DNA of 64,000 bases from Pelorhabdus rhamnosifermentans (GCF_018835585.1 NZ_JAHGVE010000025.1:1-64000); one strand, 5' to 3'; numbered from the stretch's first letter, positions 18,088 to 27,240 are shown. Notes: a model not told the origin generated them from the letters alone. Program-made: numbers and translations.

Positions 18088-18915
18088 TTACCCCCGGAGT
18101 TTTTTCCGAACCGCCATTTCTTTTTCATCCAGAATTTTTTCTCCATTTCCTAATGCTTGTTCCATCGCTCGTATATCTTTTACTAATGAAAATAAACCTT
18201 GTGGCTCAATCGAAGCTTTTTGATCGGAACCATACATATTCCGATTAAGTGTAATATGCCGTTCAATTGTCACCGCTCCTAACGCAACAGCACCTAATGT
18301 AGCCACATAACCGATTTCATGGCTGCTGAAACCGACATCGCACTGATACTTTTTACGCAATTCTGGAATTAAGCGTAAGTTAGCATCCTCTGTCTGCATA
18401 GGATAGGTACTATTGCAGTGAAGAATTTCGTAAGGACAATGATATTTTTGAAACAACGCAACCGCTGCATCAATCTCTTCATAAGTGCTCATCCCAGTTG
18501 AAATAAAAGTATGTCTTTTTTCCCAAGCAACTTCTTCCAGCAAAGCAAAATTTCCGAGCATAGCTGAAGCAATTTTATTGTACTTCAAGTTAAAATTCCG
18601 CAAAAATTTTTGAGCGTCGACATCCCAAGTCGATGCAAACCATTCAATCTTTTTTTGACTGCAATACCGATCTATTTCTTCATATTGTTCCTGATTAAAT
18701 TCAAGTCCCTCTTTTTGCTCCCGCTGCGTCGTTCCCCAGGGACTTTGACGTGAACTAGCTAAAAACTCTGGTGTATATACCTTATCAATCGTACGTTTTT
18801 GAAATTTTACGGCATCACACCCAGCTTGACAGGCAACATCAATTAGCTGTTTGGCAAGATTCATATCCCCATTATGATTAATTCCTATTTCTGCGATAAA
18901 AAACACTTTATGCAT
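18088..18915 (-). CDS. NeuB-like ulosonic acid synthase without the C-terminal SAF domain
   Basis: A TIM barrel of about 275 residues with the AEIGINHNGD start, DAVKFQKR, STGMSTYEEID, LHCNSTYP and IERHITL motifs of the sialic/pseudaminic/legionaminic acid synthase family, which condenses phosphoenolpyruvate with a sugar. Family members usually run to about 340 residues because of a C-terminal antifreeze-like (SAF) domain; this one stops after the barrel. No NeuA-type CMP transferase or NeuC-type epimerase is in the window. I favour the ATG at 18915, with GGAGG ten bases upstream; an ATG three codons earlier is possible. Confidence 0.8.
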   Translation of the reverse strand: MHKVFFIAEIGINHNGDMNLAKQLIDVACQAGCDAVKFQKRTIDKVYTPEFLASSRQSPWGTTQREQKEGLEFNQEQYEEIDRYCSQKKIEWFASTWDVDAQKFLRNFNLKYNKIASAMLGNFALLEEVAWEKRHTFISTGMSTYEEIDAAVALFQKYHCPYEILHCNSTYPMQTEDANLRLIPELRKKYQCDVGFSSHEIGYVATLGAVALGAVTIERHITLNRNMYGSDQKASIEPQGLFSLVKDIRAMEQALGNGEKILDEKEMAVRKKLRG

Positions 18916-18924
18916 TTTTGCCAT

Positions 18925-19108
18925 TCCTCCGTAAACAAAAATATATTTTAGTTCAAGATATCTTAAAGCAAATTAATCCAGAATTGCTTGCATACGCCTT
19001 TTCATAATTTAAGCCCCTCGTTATTTACTATGTTTCCTACAATGAATATATGAAATTAAGTTCAATAAAGTTCCTTTACCCCTCGTTATTTACTATGTTT
19101 CTTACAAT
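18925..19108. repeat. 30-bp direct repeat of the rfbH 3' end plus a vestigial start
   Basis: The 30 bases at 19014-19043 recur at 19079-19108 with one difference. The second copy contains the last codons and stop of rfbH; the first lies downstream of the gene in transcription order. On the minus strand the first copy is followed by GAGGGG and an ATG with only ten codons (MKRRMQAILD). This looks like the scar of a lost or rearranged gene between rfbH and the NeuB-like gene. Confidence 0.6.
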
Positions 19109-20444
19109 ACGCTTTAATCTCGTTTACCATATATGACAATTTATCCTGTGTCAAACCGGGGTAGACACCGATCCAAAACGTATTTTTCATAATACAATCT
19201 GTATGAATCAAATCACCCACGACTCGATATCCTTGTCCAGCCTTTCTCATCTCATCAAAACAAGGATGTTTAATGAGATTACCTGCGAATAGCATTCTGG
19301 TCTGAATGCCTCGTTCTTCTAAATAATTGATCAAACTCTCTCGACAAATACCGCTCGCTTCTTTTACCGTTAGCACAAAGCCAAACCAGCTCGGTTGGCT
19401 ATTTTCACTAGGTTCAGGTAATATAAAAATATCTTTTAAATCATTCAGTTTCTTGCGCAAATAACTCCAATTAGCTTGTCGTTTTTGAATAAAAGCCAGT
19501 AATTTTTCTAATTGTGCACAACCAATAGACGCTTGCATATCAGTAACCTTCAAATTATAGCCAAAATGAGAATAAACATATTTATGGTCATACCCTACCG
19601 GCAAATCACCAAACTGTTGATTAAATCGATGTTTGCATGTATCATCATGCCCGGATGGACACCAGCAATCCCGTCCCCAATCACGAAATGATTCAACCAA
19701 TCGCTTTAACTGCGCATCATTTGTATATACCGCTCCGCCTTCCCCCATAGTCATATGGTGTGGTGGATAAAAGCTAGAGGTACCTATATGACCAATTGTC
19801 CCCGTATACTTCCACTCACCGTTGTAAAAATATTTTGTTCCTAGTGCATCACAATTATCTTCAACTAACCATAGCTTATGCTTATCACAAAATTCTTTCA
19901 CTGCCTGTAAATCAAAAGCATTACCTAGAGTATGTGCAAGCATAACTGCTTTGGTTTTATCAGATATGGCAGCCTCCAATTGTGTAATATCAATATTATA
20001 TGAAGGTAATGTCACATCCACAAATACAGGAATAGCCCCATATTGAATAATAGGTGCGACAGTTGTCGGGAAGGCCGCTGCCACTGTGATAACTTCATCA
20101 CCTTTCTTGACTCTGCGTTCACCCAATTTGTGAGAGGTTAGTGCCATAAACGCCAAAAGATTAGCTGATGAACCAGAATTAGTTAAAGAGCAGTGCTTCA
20201 CCCCTAAAAATTCAGCAAAATCTTTCTCAAACTTTTCGGCATACTTACCTGTAGTTAGCCAAAAATCCAAGGAAGCATCGATTAAGTTTATAATTTCTTG
20301 TTCATCAAAAACACGACCACCATAAGAAATACGATCGCCTGGCTTAAAGTCATTTTCTTTTTTATGTTTTACTTTATAATGCTTGACAGCGGCTTCAATA
20401 GCCTGTTGTCTTAGTTTTTTTTCTAATTCTATTTCATCCCTCAT
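19086..20444 (-). CDS. rfbH: CDP-4-keto-6-deoxyglucose 3-dehydratase (E1)
   Basis: 452 residues, close to the RfbH/DdhC norm. The catalytic Lys of PLP aminotransferases is His in SFYPPHHMTMGEGG, as in E1 enzymes. The 2Fe-2S ligands are visible as Cys in VEDNCDALG and the C-x-C-x7-C group in RDCWCPSGHDDTC, followed by the typical GYDHKYVYSHFGYN. It removes the C-3 hydroxyl of CDP-4-keto-6-deoxy-D-glucose using PMP and the cluster. The E3-type reductase (RfbI/DdhD) that normally completes the step is not in the window. It lies 12 bases after rfbG. Confidence 0.93.
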   Translation of the reverse strand: MRDEIELEKKLRQQAIEAAVKHYKVKHKKENDFKPGDRISYGGRVFDEQEIINLIDASLDFWLTTGKYAEKFEKDFAEFLGVKHCSLTNSGSSANLLAFMALTSHKLGERRVKKGDEVITVAAAFPTTVAPIIQYGAIPVFVDVTLPSYNIDITQLEAAISDKTKAVMLAHTLGNAFDLQAVKEFCDKHKLWLVEDNCDALGTKYFYNGEWKYTGTIGHIGTSSFYPPHHMTMGEGGAVYTNDAQLKRLVESFRDWGRDCWCPSGHDDTCKHRFNQQFGDLPVGYDHKYVYSHFGYNLKVTDMQASIGCAQLEKLLAFIQKRQANWSYLRKKLNDLKDIFILPEPSENSQPSWFGFVLTVKEASGICRESLINYLEERGIQTRMLFAGNLIKHPCFDEMRKAGQGYRVVGDLIHTDCIMKNTFWIGVYPGLTQDKLSYMVNEIKAYCKKHSK

Positions 20445-20456
20445 TGCTATACCCCA

Positions 20457-21530
20457 CTATAACGATTTCATATATTCTGAAATTTGTTTTATGCAAATTC
20501 CACGCATGTCATCCTTTGCTTGATAAGCATGAACCCACTCAACAATTTTTACTAGTGCCTGCTCCAAATTCCAATTTGGACGCCACCCGAGTCTCATTTT
20601 TGCTTTTGAACAGTCAAGCTTTAAATAATGGGCTTCATGAAGCTGAGTACCTTTGTCGATTTCATAGCCTGCATCAATTCCCCATTCTTCGCACATTCTT
20701 TTTACCATCCATTCTACTGGTTTGGCATCACTGTCATTAGGACCAAAATTCCAGCCTTCGCCAAACATAACTCCATTCTCATATAACCTTTGCGCTAACA
20801 GTAAGTATCCAAGAAGGGGCTCTAACACATGCTGCCAAGGGCGAATGGAATTAGGATTACGGATCCTAATCTTCTCATTCTGCAAAAGAGCTTTGATACA
20901 ATCAGGAACTAACCGATCTGCGGCCCAATCGCCGCCGCCAATAACATTGCCGACCCGCGCCGATGCAATCGCTACTCCATGTTGAATATAATTTAGCGGA
21001 TTAAAATAAGAACTGCAATACGCTGCTGTAACCAGCTCAGAGCATGCTTTGCTGCTTGAATAGGGATCATAACCGCCTAATGGATCATTTTCCCGATACC
21101 CCCAAATCCATTCTTTATTTTCATAGCACTTATCTGTAGTTACATTAATAACGGCTTTAACATTTTTGCATTGACGAACGGCTTCAAATAAATTAACCGT
21201 TCCCATTACATTAATTTCATAAGTTTCCGTCGGATTTTTATAAGACTCACGAACGAGTGGCTGCGCAGCCATATGAATCACAATCTCAGGTTCAGCTCTC
21301 TTCATCGCAACAATCAATCTTTCTCTATCACGAATATCACCTATACAAGATGTAATTAAATGATCAATATTACAGACAGCAAATAAACTAGGCTTAGTTG
21401 GCGGATTTAGAGCATATCCAGTTACTTCTGCCCCCAAGCTGTGCAACCATAGACAAAACCATGCTCCCTTAAAACCGGTATGTCCAGTAAGAAAAACTTT
21501 TCTTTTGTTCCAAAATTCTATACTATTCAT
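20457..21530 (-). CDS. rfbG: CDP-glucose 4,6-dehydratase
   Basis: About 357 residues. It has the FLTGHTGFKGAW dinucleotide motif characteristic of RfbG/DdhB, HMAAQPLVRESY, NVTTDKCYEN with the catalytic Thr-Asp pair, YDPYSSSK with Tyr and Lys, and RPWQHVLEPL late in the protein. It turns CDP-D-glucose into CDP-4-keto-6-deoxy-D-glucose. I take the ATG at 21530, preceded by GTAGGAAAG and lying just after the rfbF stop; longer starts would run into rfbF. Confidence 0.95.
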   Translation of the reverse strand: MNSIEFWNKRKVFLTGHTGFKGAWFCLWLHSLGAEVTGYALNPPTKPSLFAVCNIDHLITSCIGDIRDRERLIVAMKRAEPEIVIHMAAQPLVRESYKNPTETYEINVMGTVNLFEAVRQCKNVKAVINVTTDKCYENKEWIWGYRENDPLGGYDPYSSSKACSELVTAAYCSSYFNPLNYIQHGVAIASARVGNVIGGGDWAADRLVPDCIKALLQNEKIRIRNPNSIRPWQHVLEPLLGYLLLAQRLYENGVMFGEGWNFGPNDSDAKPVEWMVKRMCEEWGIDAGYEIDKGTQLHEAHYLKLDCSKAKMRLGWRPNWNLEQALVKIVEWVHAYQAKDDMRGICIKQISEYMKSL

Positions 21531-21535
21531 CTTTC

Positions 21536-22312
21536 CTACTTCCATAATTTCCATAGCGCCTGTTGCGAATTCCACATCTCTTCTAACGCCTCCCTATCCC
21601 GCATTGTATCCATCGGGTGCCAAAAGCCATCATGCTTATAAGCTATAAGTTCATTTTCACATGCCAACCGTTCTAACGGCTCCCCTTCAAAACTAGTCGC
21701 GTCTCCTTTAATATAGTTAAACACTTCAGGTTCCAATACAAAAAATCCACCATTACTCCACCCGCCATCGCCTTGGGGCTTTTCCTGAAACCCTTTTACA
21801 AAATTATCAGAAGACAACTTCAAAGCGCCAAACCGGCCAGCTGGCTGAATAGAAGTAACAGTAGCTAGTTTTCCGTATTTTTGATGCATCTCTATCAATT
21901 TTTCAATATTAACATTACTAACTCCATCACCATAAGTCAGCATAAAAGTCTCATTGCCCACATAGGATTGCACGCGTTTTACTCTACCACCTGTCATAGT
22001 ATTTATTCCTGTATCAACAAGCGTAACCTTCCACGGTTCGGCATGTCGGTGATGAATCACCTGTTGATTGTCATGACCAAAATCAAAAGTTATATCCGAT
22101 TCATGCAGAAAATAATGAGCAAAATATTCTTTGATGCAATATCCCTTATACCCAAGACAAATAATAAAATCATTATGTCCGTAATAAGAATATATCTTCA
22201 TAATATGCCATAAAATCGGCCGTCCACCGATTTCAATCATTGGTTTCGGTTTTAGATGAGATTCTTCACTAATCCGAGTACCAAAGCCGCCTGCTAAAAT
22301 AACGACCTTCAC
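21536..22312 (-). CDS. rfbF: Glucose-1-phosphate cytidylyltransferase
   Basis: 258 residues, the family norm. The N terminus VVILAGGFGTRISEESHLKPKPMIEIGG is the nucleotidyl-transferase signature (in pieces: AGGFGTR and KPKPMIEIGG). YGDGVSNV holds the metal-binding Asp, and GGWSNGGFFVLEP is typical of RfbF. It makes CDP-D-glucose from glucose 1-phosphate and CTP, the entry to the rfbG-rfbH steps directly downstream. The order rfbF-rfbG-rfbH is that of 3,6-dideoxyhexose loci. Confidence 0.95.
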   Translation of the reverse strand: MKVVILAGGFGTRISEESHLKPKPMIEIGGRPILWHIMKIYSYYGHNDFIICLGYKGYCIKEYFAHYFLHESDITFDFGHDNQQVIHHRHAEPWKVTLVDTGINTMTGGRVKRVQSYVGNETFMLTYGDGVSNVNIEKLIEMHQKYGKLATVTSIQPAGRFGALKLSSDNFVKGFQEKPQGDGGWSNGGFFVLEPEVFNYIKGDATSFEGEPLERLACENELIAYKHDGFWHPMDTMRDREALEEMWNSQQALWKLWK

Positions 22313-22333
22313 AACATCTCACCTCTCAATAAA

Positions 22334-23347
22334 TTACATATTTAAACTCCGTTTCACTGCTTGATAAATAGCAGGATATTGCTCTTTAATTCTTTCTAAT
22401 AGACATTCCCCCGCCTGATGCTGTCCCTGATTATAACAAGATACGACAAACCATCGGACATAAGTAAAAACTCGAAAATTTATCCATTGCTCCAATAGTT
22501 GTGGATTAAATTGTTTCTCTAAAGCCATTTTTTTTAATTTTTCTAATAAAATTATTGTACTATCCATCTGCACATAATTTTCTAAATGACTGGAGCAACT
22601 TCCATCATGAAACCGATAAAAACCAGCACAGCTCCCTAAAATTCCAACATTTCCCAATAGCATTAATTCTAAATATAATACCATGTCACCTCCTACAGCC
22701 CCTTCGTCAACATACGCCATAGTATGAATCGCCTTTTCTCTATCAAATAATGCCGTTACCAAACCAACAATATGAGGATATTGTTCTGCTGTTTCGTAAT
22801 ATAAAAAATACTCATTGCCTTTAATAAATCGAGCCTCTTTATAATTAGTAACTTGAACAGAACCATTGCTTAAATTCAACCACTTACAATTAGCATGTAC
22901 TAAAACAATGCTTTGATTTTCTAAAATTAAATTTATAGCTTTACTGATATAACTAGAGTCAAGTAAATAATCATCATCACATAATAGTAGTGCATATTTT
23001 CCCGTAGCAATATTAATACAAGCATTCCGACCATTAAAAACAGGCCCCATATTTTTATCATGACGAAAATAGATAATCCTATCATCCTTTACATAGCTTT
23101 TCATCATGTCATCCGTACCATCTATAGAAGCATTATCAGTCACAATAATCTCTAAATTAGGATAATCCTGTGCCATTGCACTTTCTACTGCGTCTTTTAA
23201 CATTTCTTGTCTATTATAAGTAGGAATAATAATACTTACTTTAGGCATAGACAGAGCATCAACAACATCAAATTTTTTTATATATTCACGTATTTTGATT
23301 AATTCTTGCTGTAAAGTATTAGGCTCAGCAATATCTTGATTTAACAT
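22334..23347 (-). CDS. Family 2 glycosyltransferase
   Basis: About 337 residues. A GT-A domain begins near residue 37 with VSIIIPTYNRQEML; IVTDNASIDGTDDMM and LLLCDDDYLLDSS give the acidic nucleotide- and metal-binding residues. The C-terminal third is helical and unassigned. It is the first gene of the minus-strand glycan run in this window and probably transfers one sugar of the repeat unit. A start six codons earlier is possible; the chosen ATG has GGGGGG upstream. No clear promoter was recognised in front of it. Confidence 0.8.
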   Translation of the reverse strand: MLNQDIAEPNTLQQELIKIREYIKKFDVVDALSMPKVSIIIPTYNRQEMLKDAVESAMAQDYPNLEIIVTDNASIDGTDDMMKSYVKDDRIIYFRHDKNMGPVFNGRNACINIATGKYALLLCDDDYLLDSSYISKAINLILENQSIVLVHANCKWLNLSNGSVQVTNYKEARFIKGNEYFLYYETAEQYPHIVGLVTALFDREKAIHTMAYVDEGAVGGDMVLYLELMLLGNVGILGSCAGFYRFHDGSCSSHLENYVQMDSTIILLEKLKKMALEKQFNPQLLEQWINFRVFTYVRWFVVSCYNQGQHQAGECLLERIKEQYPAIYQAVKRSLNM

Positions 23348-23615
23348 ATTATATTCGCCCCCCATGTCATGATAGAAGTCGCGAGAATCTTATAATGAAC
23401 TCAGATGAGTACGATCATGCCAAAATATAGCTAATGCCCACCCGAAAATACACCTATCTTAGGTATATCGCTACTCTAGAATGAAACCATTTCTCTTACA
23501 TCAGTATATTCCGTACAATGTTCAATGTTACTAGCAGGCTAAATAGAATATTAAAACCTTAATCCCGTAACAAAAACAAATTACAGGCATATTTTAATAA
23601 TAGGGGTGAGTTATT

Positions 23616-23675
23616 ATGGGAATTAAAGTAGTTAAATCGCCGAAAAAAAGTACCACCTTGGCAATTCATATTTAA
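23616..23675 (+). CDS. Putative 19-residue micro-ORF
   Basis: ATG follows a good ribosome site (AGGGGTGAG) and encodes MGIKVVKSPKKSTTLAIHI. The basic, amphipathic start faintly recalls the N-terminus of the tiny sporulation protein SpoVM, but the length and C-terminal half do not fit. It ends just before a strong hairpin (23687-23732). It lies in the otherwise gene-free interval 23348-23821, between the glycan locus and the ureide remnant. It may be a real small protein, a degraded spoVM-like copy or chance. Confidence 0.3.
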   Translation: MGIKVVKSPKKSTTLAIHI

Positions 23676-23686
23676 GGACACTCATA

Positions 23687-23732
23687 AAAAAATCACCTGC
23701 TAAATTTCCACTGAATTTGGCAGGTGATTTTT
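23687..23732. terminator. Bidirectional rho-independent terminator
   Basis: A hairpin with arms AAATCACCTGC and GCAGGTGATTT has T runs on both strands. On the minus strand it ends the xanthine-dehydrogenase-type gene, and on the plus strand it follows the micro-ORF. Confidence 0.8.
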
Positions 23733-23821
23733 CGGAAAAGGGTCTTCAACCAGTATGATACAAAGGTTGAGGCTGGCTTTACACTGTTTGCTGAGCCACT
23801 TTCAACGCGATCTTCAGCATA

Positions 23822-25054
23822 TCAAGAGTCATCACGCTTGTCTGCCGATAAAATGGCGGCAACACTGGACGTATACCCCGTGCAACAAAAACCGCATTGC
23901 AGCGCATCATGTTGAATAAATTCTTGCTGAAGTATCGATATTTTACCTGCCTGTCCCAAGCCCTCAACAGTGGTAATATTTGCCCCATTGGCCTCAACTG
24001 CCAAGACAATACAGGAACTCACAGCGACACCATTCATAATAACAGTGCATGCTCCGCATTCACCTTCACCACAGTCTTCTTTGGTACCAAAAAGATTTAA
24101 TTCTTTCCGCAAAAAATGCAGTAATGTCATCGTTGGATCAATCAAACGATCTACCTGTTCGCCATTGACAGTAACGTGCAAAGGAATACGCGCTTTTTCT
24201 CTCATCTCTTCACTTCTCTCGGCTAGCAACTGAGTGAGAGCACGCTTGACTAACACACCGGCGATATGCGTACGGTATTCATCAGAAGAACGCACATCTG
24301 AAATCGGTTTAATAAAGGTACGCACGGCTTCCCCCGCCCAATTTGCACGCTTCACTGTCAAAGGTTGCAAATTCAGCATTTTTTCAAGCTGCGTCATTCG
24401 AACGGGCGTGGGCGCCACGGCGGACATGGCAAGGAATAGTTTCTTGTGCTCCGTTAGACGCGCAGCTACACCCACCAAGTCGTGTCCTTTAATTCGAGCT
24501 TGTTTGAGATAAACACTCACATCACAAGCGCCAACAATAGGAAGTCCAATACCAATTACCATTTCTTGAGGCTGTAAAACCGTCTTTTTTACACCCGTAA
24601 AAAATTCATTCAAGTTTAACACACGAATACAATGACTGCGCGCAATATGAACCTGCCCTTCATAAACTAACAAAGGACCTGCGAGATCCGCACCAGGCGA
24701 AGCATTACAGATATTGCCCACCAAAGTAGCCCTGTTTCGTATTTGATATGAAGCCAAAGAATGAGCGGCTTGAGCTAACGCCGGGTACTTTTCCTGAATC
24801 AATTTTGATTCAGCTACTTCATTGACTGTAATGGCTGCTCCAATAAATAAACCATTCTTGGGATGATATTCCAATCGTTTCAACACATCAATTGATTTAA
24901 TATCTAAAATATGTTCAGGCATTAGTGCATGATGGCGCAGCATAATCATAAGATCCGTTCCGCCAGCAAGAATTTTCGTACCTTCATGTTGGTCCAAATA
25001 TGTTATGGCTTCTTCAAGAACCTGGGGCCTGACATAATCGAACTTGCTTAACAT
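23822..25054 (-). pseudogene. Xanthine-dehydrogenase-type FAD/2Fe-2S fusion with deleted second cluster domain
   Basis: About 410 residues. The N-terminal part is a CoxM/XdhB-like FAD domain (AGGTDLMIML and SYQIRNRATLVGNICNASPGAD). From about residue 295 a CoxS/XdhC-like 2Fe-2S domain follows, with the ferredoxin cluster motif CGEGECGACTVIMNG. The second cluster domain should read CGFCTPG, then about 30 residues, then CRCTGY. Here CGFC runs straight into CTGY, an in-frame loss of the whole intervening helix region, leaving too few properly spaced ligands. No molybdopterin subunit gene follows. The protein is probably non-functional. The start is the ATG after AGGAGGTTTGGCC. Confidence 0.75.
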
Positions 25055-25141
25055 GGCCAAACCTCCTACAGTAAGATCATAAGAAAAATACTTCCTTTAA
25101 TCAAAGTCACTGTAACGTTTTATGCTTACAAGTACTGCCTC

Positions 25142-26440
25142 TTACTTCATACGCTCAGCTAACGCCAATAAAGCCGTTTCAAAACACTCCCACGGCGGGG
25201 TCACCACTCCAGCACCGACTTGACCCACACCGGCCTCTTTATGAGCAATGCCTGTATTAATGGTCGGCAGTAGTCCTGTTTCAATCACTTTACGCACATC
25301 AATGCCTGTGGGTGTGCCGCGGAAATTGAGATTAGGAATAGAATAATGGGTATTTTCAGCAATCGTAATCTCATACATCTTTGTCGTGTAATTAAGCGCA
25401 TCAGTCACAGTACCGCCAATAAACTGAACGATGGCCGGAGCCCCCCCCATGGCAAAGCCACCAATACCACTTGTCTCTATAATAGCGCTATCACCCAAAT
25501 CAGGATTAGCATCTTCTGCAGTAAAACCAGGAAAAAGCAGCCCCTTCACATAAAGTGCAGGACCCGTAAACCACATACTACCTGGACAACCGCTGACACG
25601 AATGCCAAAATCAACACCATTACGGCAAAGCGTTGTAACCATCGTAGAATTGGCAACCCCTTGTGCTGCATCAAGAGATGCCTTACAAGCCGACATAGAC
25701 AGATTGAGAAAAAAATGATCATTGGAGTGAATAAATTCCAACACGCGACTAATCATGGCACGCGGCAAATCAGCCTTCACTAAGTAAGGTGCAATTTCGC
25801 GAATAAACAAGCTTGTTGCTGCCTTATTCCGATTATGACACTCATCGCCCATATGAAGAGCCTGAGCAATCAAACTTCTTAAATCAATCCCGCCTGATAA
25901 TAAAATGGCCGCTTTTAACGCTGGCGCAAGTTCTGATTCCATCCACCGCAACCGTGTAATCACTTCATCCGAATAGGCACCAAATCGCAGCACCTTGCCT
26001 AATCCTTCATTAAGTGTGGCATAACTAAAATTGCCATGCGTCTTATTTTCAATAATCTGCACAGGCATGGATGGAGAAATAATACCAGCCATCGGGCCTA
26101 CTGCCCGATGTTCGTGGCAGGGGGAAAACTTAATAGCACCTGACAGCACCAATTTTTCGGCTTCCTTCGGATTTTTCGCCACCCCTTCATATAACAGCGC
26201 CCCAATAATGGCCCCTTTCATGGGCCCGGCCATTCGCTCCCAGCTAATCGGCGGACCCGCATGAAGGATAGTTTTTTTCGTCATGCCTGGGATAACATTG
26301 AGAGCTGAATCAATGTCAACGAGGACAGGCCGAGCGTTCATTAGTCTTTCTACGGCCACTTGATTAGCTGCATCGATTTTTTCATTATCAAGCAATTTGT
26401 CCAGCGCACGAATAAGCGCATGATTCTTGATCTGATCCAC
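25142..26440 (-). CDS. DUF1116 protein, AllG/YlbE-like
   Basis: 432 residues matching the DUF1116 family (YlbE/YahG), with HAGPPISWERMAGPMKGA near residue 60, FSPCHEHRAVGPMAGI and SGCPGSMWFTGPA. In Escherichia coli the homologue AllG works with FdrA (AllF) and AllH as a carbamoyltransferase in allantoin breakdown. Here the GTG start lies four bases past the end of an fdrA-like remnant, and a xanthine-dehydrogenase-type gene follows, so the setting is purine/ureide catabolism. Partners are broken or absent, so present activity is doubtful although the gene itself is full length. Confidence 0.8.
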   Translation of the reverse strand: MDQIKNHALIRALDKLLDNEKIDAANQVAVERLMNARPVLVDIDSALNVIPGMTKKTILHAGPPISWERMAGPMKGAIIGALLYEGVAKNPKEAEKLVLSGAIKFSPCHEHRAVGPMAGIISPSMPVQIIENKTHGNFSYATLNEGLGKVLRFGAYSDEVITRLRWMESELAPALKAAILLSGGIDLRSLIAQALHMGDECHNRNKAATSLFIREIAPYLVKADLPRAMISRVLEFIHSNDHFFLNLSMSACKASLDAAQGVANSTMVTTLCRNGVDFGIRVSGCPGSMWFTGPALYVKGLLFPGFTAEDANPDLGDSAIIETSGIGGFAMGGAPAIVQFIGGTVTDALNYTTKMYEITIAENTHYSIPNLNFRGTPTGIDVRKVIETGLLPTINTGIAHKEAGVGQVGAGVVTPPWECFETALLALAERMK

Positions 26441-26443
26441 CGC

Positions 26444-26571
26444 TTACACCCCCTGATCAACAATAGCCGCTGCAAGTAACGCTGCTCTAGCATTTGTCTG
26501 GGCTAGAGTAACACCCACTGCGGCAAGTTTGATTTCTTGGTAGCCCCCATTTTGCTTATCATTATCTGTAC
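26444..26571 (-). pseudogene. C-terminal remnant of an fdrA-like gene
   Basis: A frame open for about 40 codons ends at a TAA just before the AllG-like gene. Its end, VTLAQTNARAALLAAAI, resembles the C-terminus of FdrA proteins, where a conserved Asn-Ala pair is followed by Ala-rich helix. A stop bounds it upstream and no start or ribosome site is present. FdrA normally lies directly upstream of the DUF1116 gene, which supports the reading. Confidence 0.45.
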
Positions 26572-26679
26572 CTTAGACATAGGAAATACTCTCTAGATAA
26601 CGTCCCTCGGAATGATTTCACACTCCTTCTAGTCCTAACTTATTAAGGAGGATCAAAAAAAAGTACAAAAAAGCAGCCT

Positions 26680-26732
26680 AAAAAAGCAAGAAACCACTAT
26701 GCGTGAATTCATAGTGGCTTCTTGCTTTTTTG
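26680..26732 (-). terminator. Terminator of the amino-sugar operon
   Basis: A long hairpin with arms AAGCAAGAAACCACTAT and ATAGTGGCTTCTTGCTT is followed by T6 on the minus strand, just past the IIA gene. Nearly the same hairpin occurs at 33328-33366. Confidence 0.85.
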
Positions 26733-26741
26733 TTACAATTT

Positions 26742-27224
26742 TTATTTAGGTGTCACTCTCATAATCATTCCATCGCTCGCAGCATAATATTTGTTCACTT
26801 TTCCAACCCGTTGAGCCATATTTGTAAGCACAACAGGACTCAGGAGTGATTTACCTTGGCTTTGAATGTAACTCGGGTCAAACGTTAATAAGGCATCGCC
26901 TGTTTTCACTTTATCGCCGATCTTAACCAATGCCGTAAACCCTTTTCCCGCTAATTCTACCGTATCTATACCCACATGAATCAGTATTTCAATCCCGCCA
27001 GGCGTTTGAAGTGCTATGGCGTGAAGGCTTTTGGGTATAAACACGACCTCACCATCACAAGGAGCTACAACGACATTATCCAGGACCTCAATTGCCACGC
27101 CATCCCCAACCATTCCTTGCGAAAAAGCTTCATCAGGCACATCGGCAATATCGATAATCCGTCCCTTTATAGGCGCAACTAAAATAAGATCTTTTTTCTG
27201 GTTAAAAAAATTGAACATATCCAT
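26742..27224 (-). CDS. PTS glucose-type IIA component
   Basis: 160 residues, the size of free IIA(Glc). The phosphoryl-accepting His is in IEILIHVGIDTVEL and the second active-site His in SLHAIALQT. It would pass phosphate from HPr to the N-acetylglucosamine-type IICB at 30963-32348, which lacks its own IIA domain. It is the last gene of the operon, just before a terminator. Confidence 0.92.
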   Translation of the reverse strand: MDMFNFFNQKKDLILVAPIKGRIIDIADVPDEAFSQGMVGDGVAIEVLDNVVVAPCDGEVVFIPKSLHAIALQTPGGIEILIHVGIDTVELAGKGFTALVKIGDKVKTGDALLTFDPSYIQSQGKSLLSPVVLTNMAQRVGKVNKYYAASDGMIMRVTPK

Positions 27225-27240
27225 TTCACCTGCTATTCTA

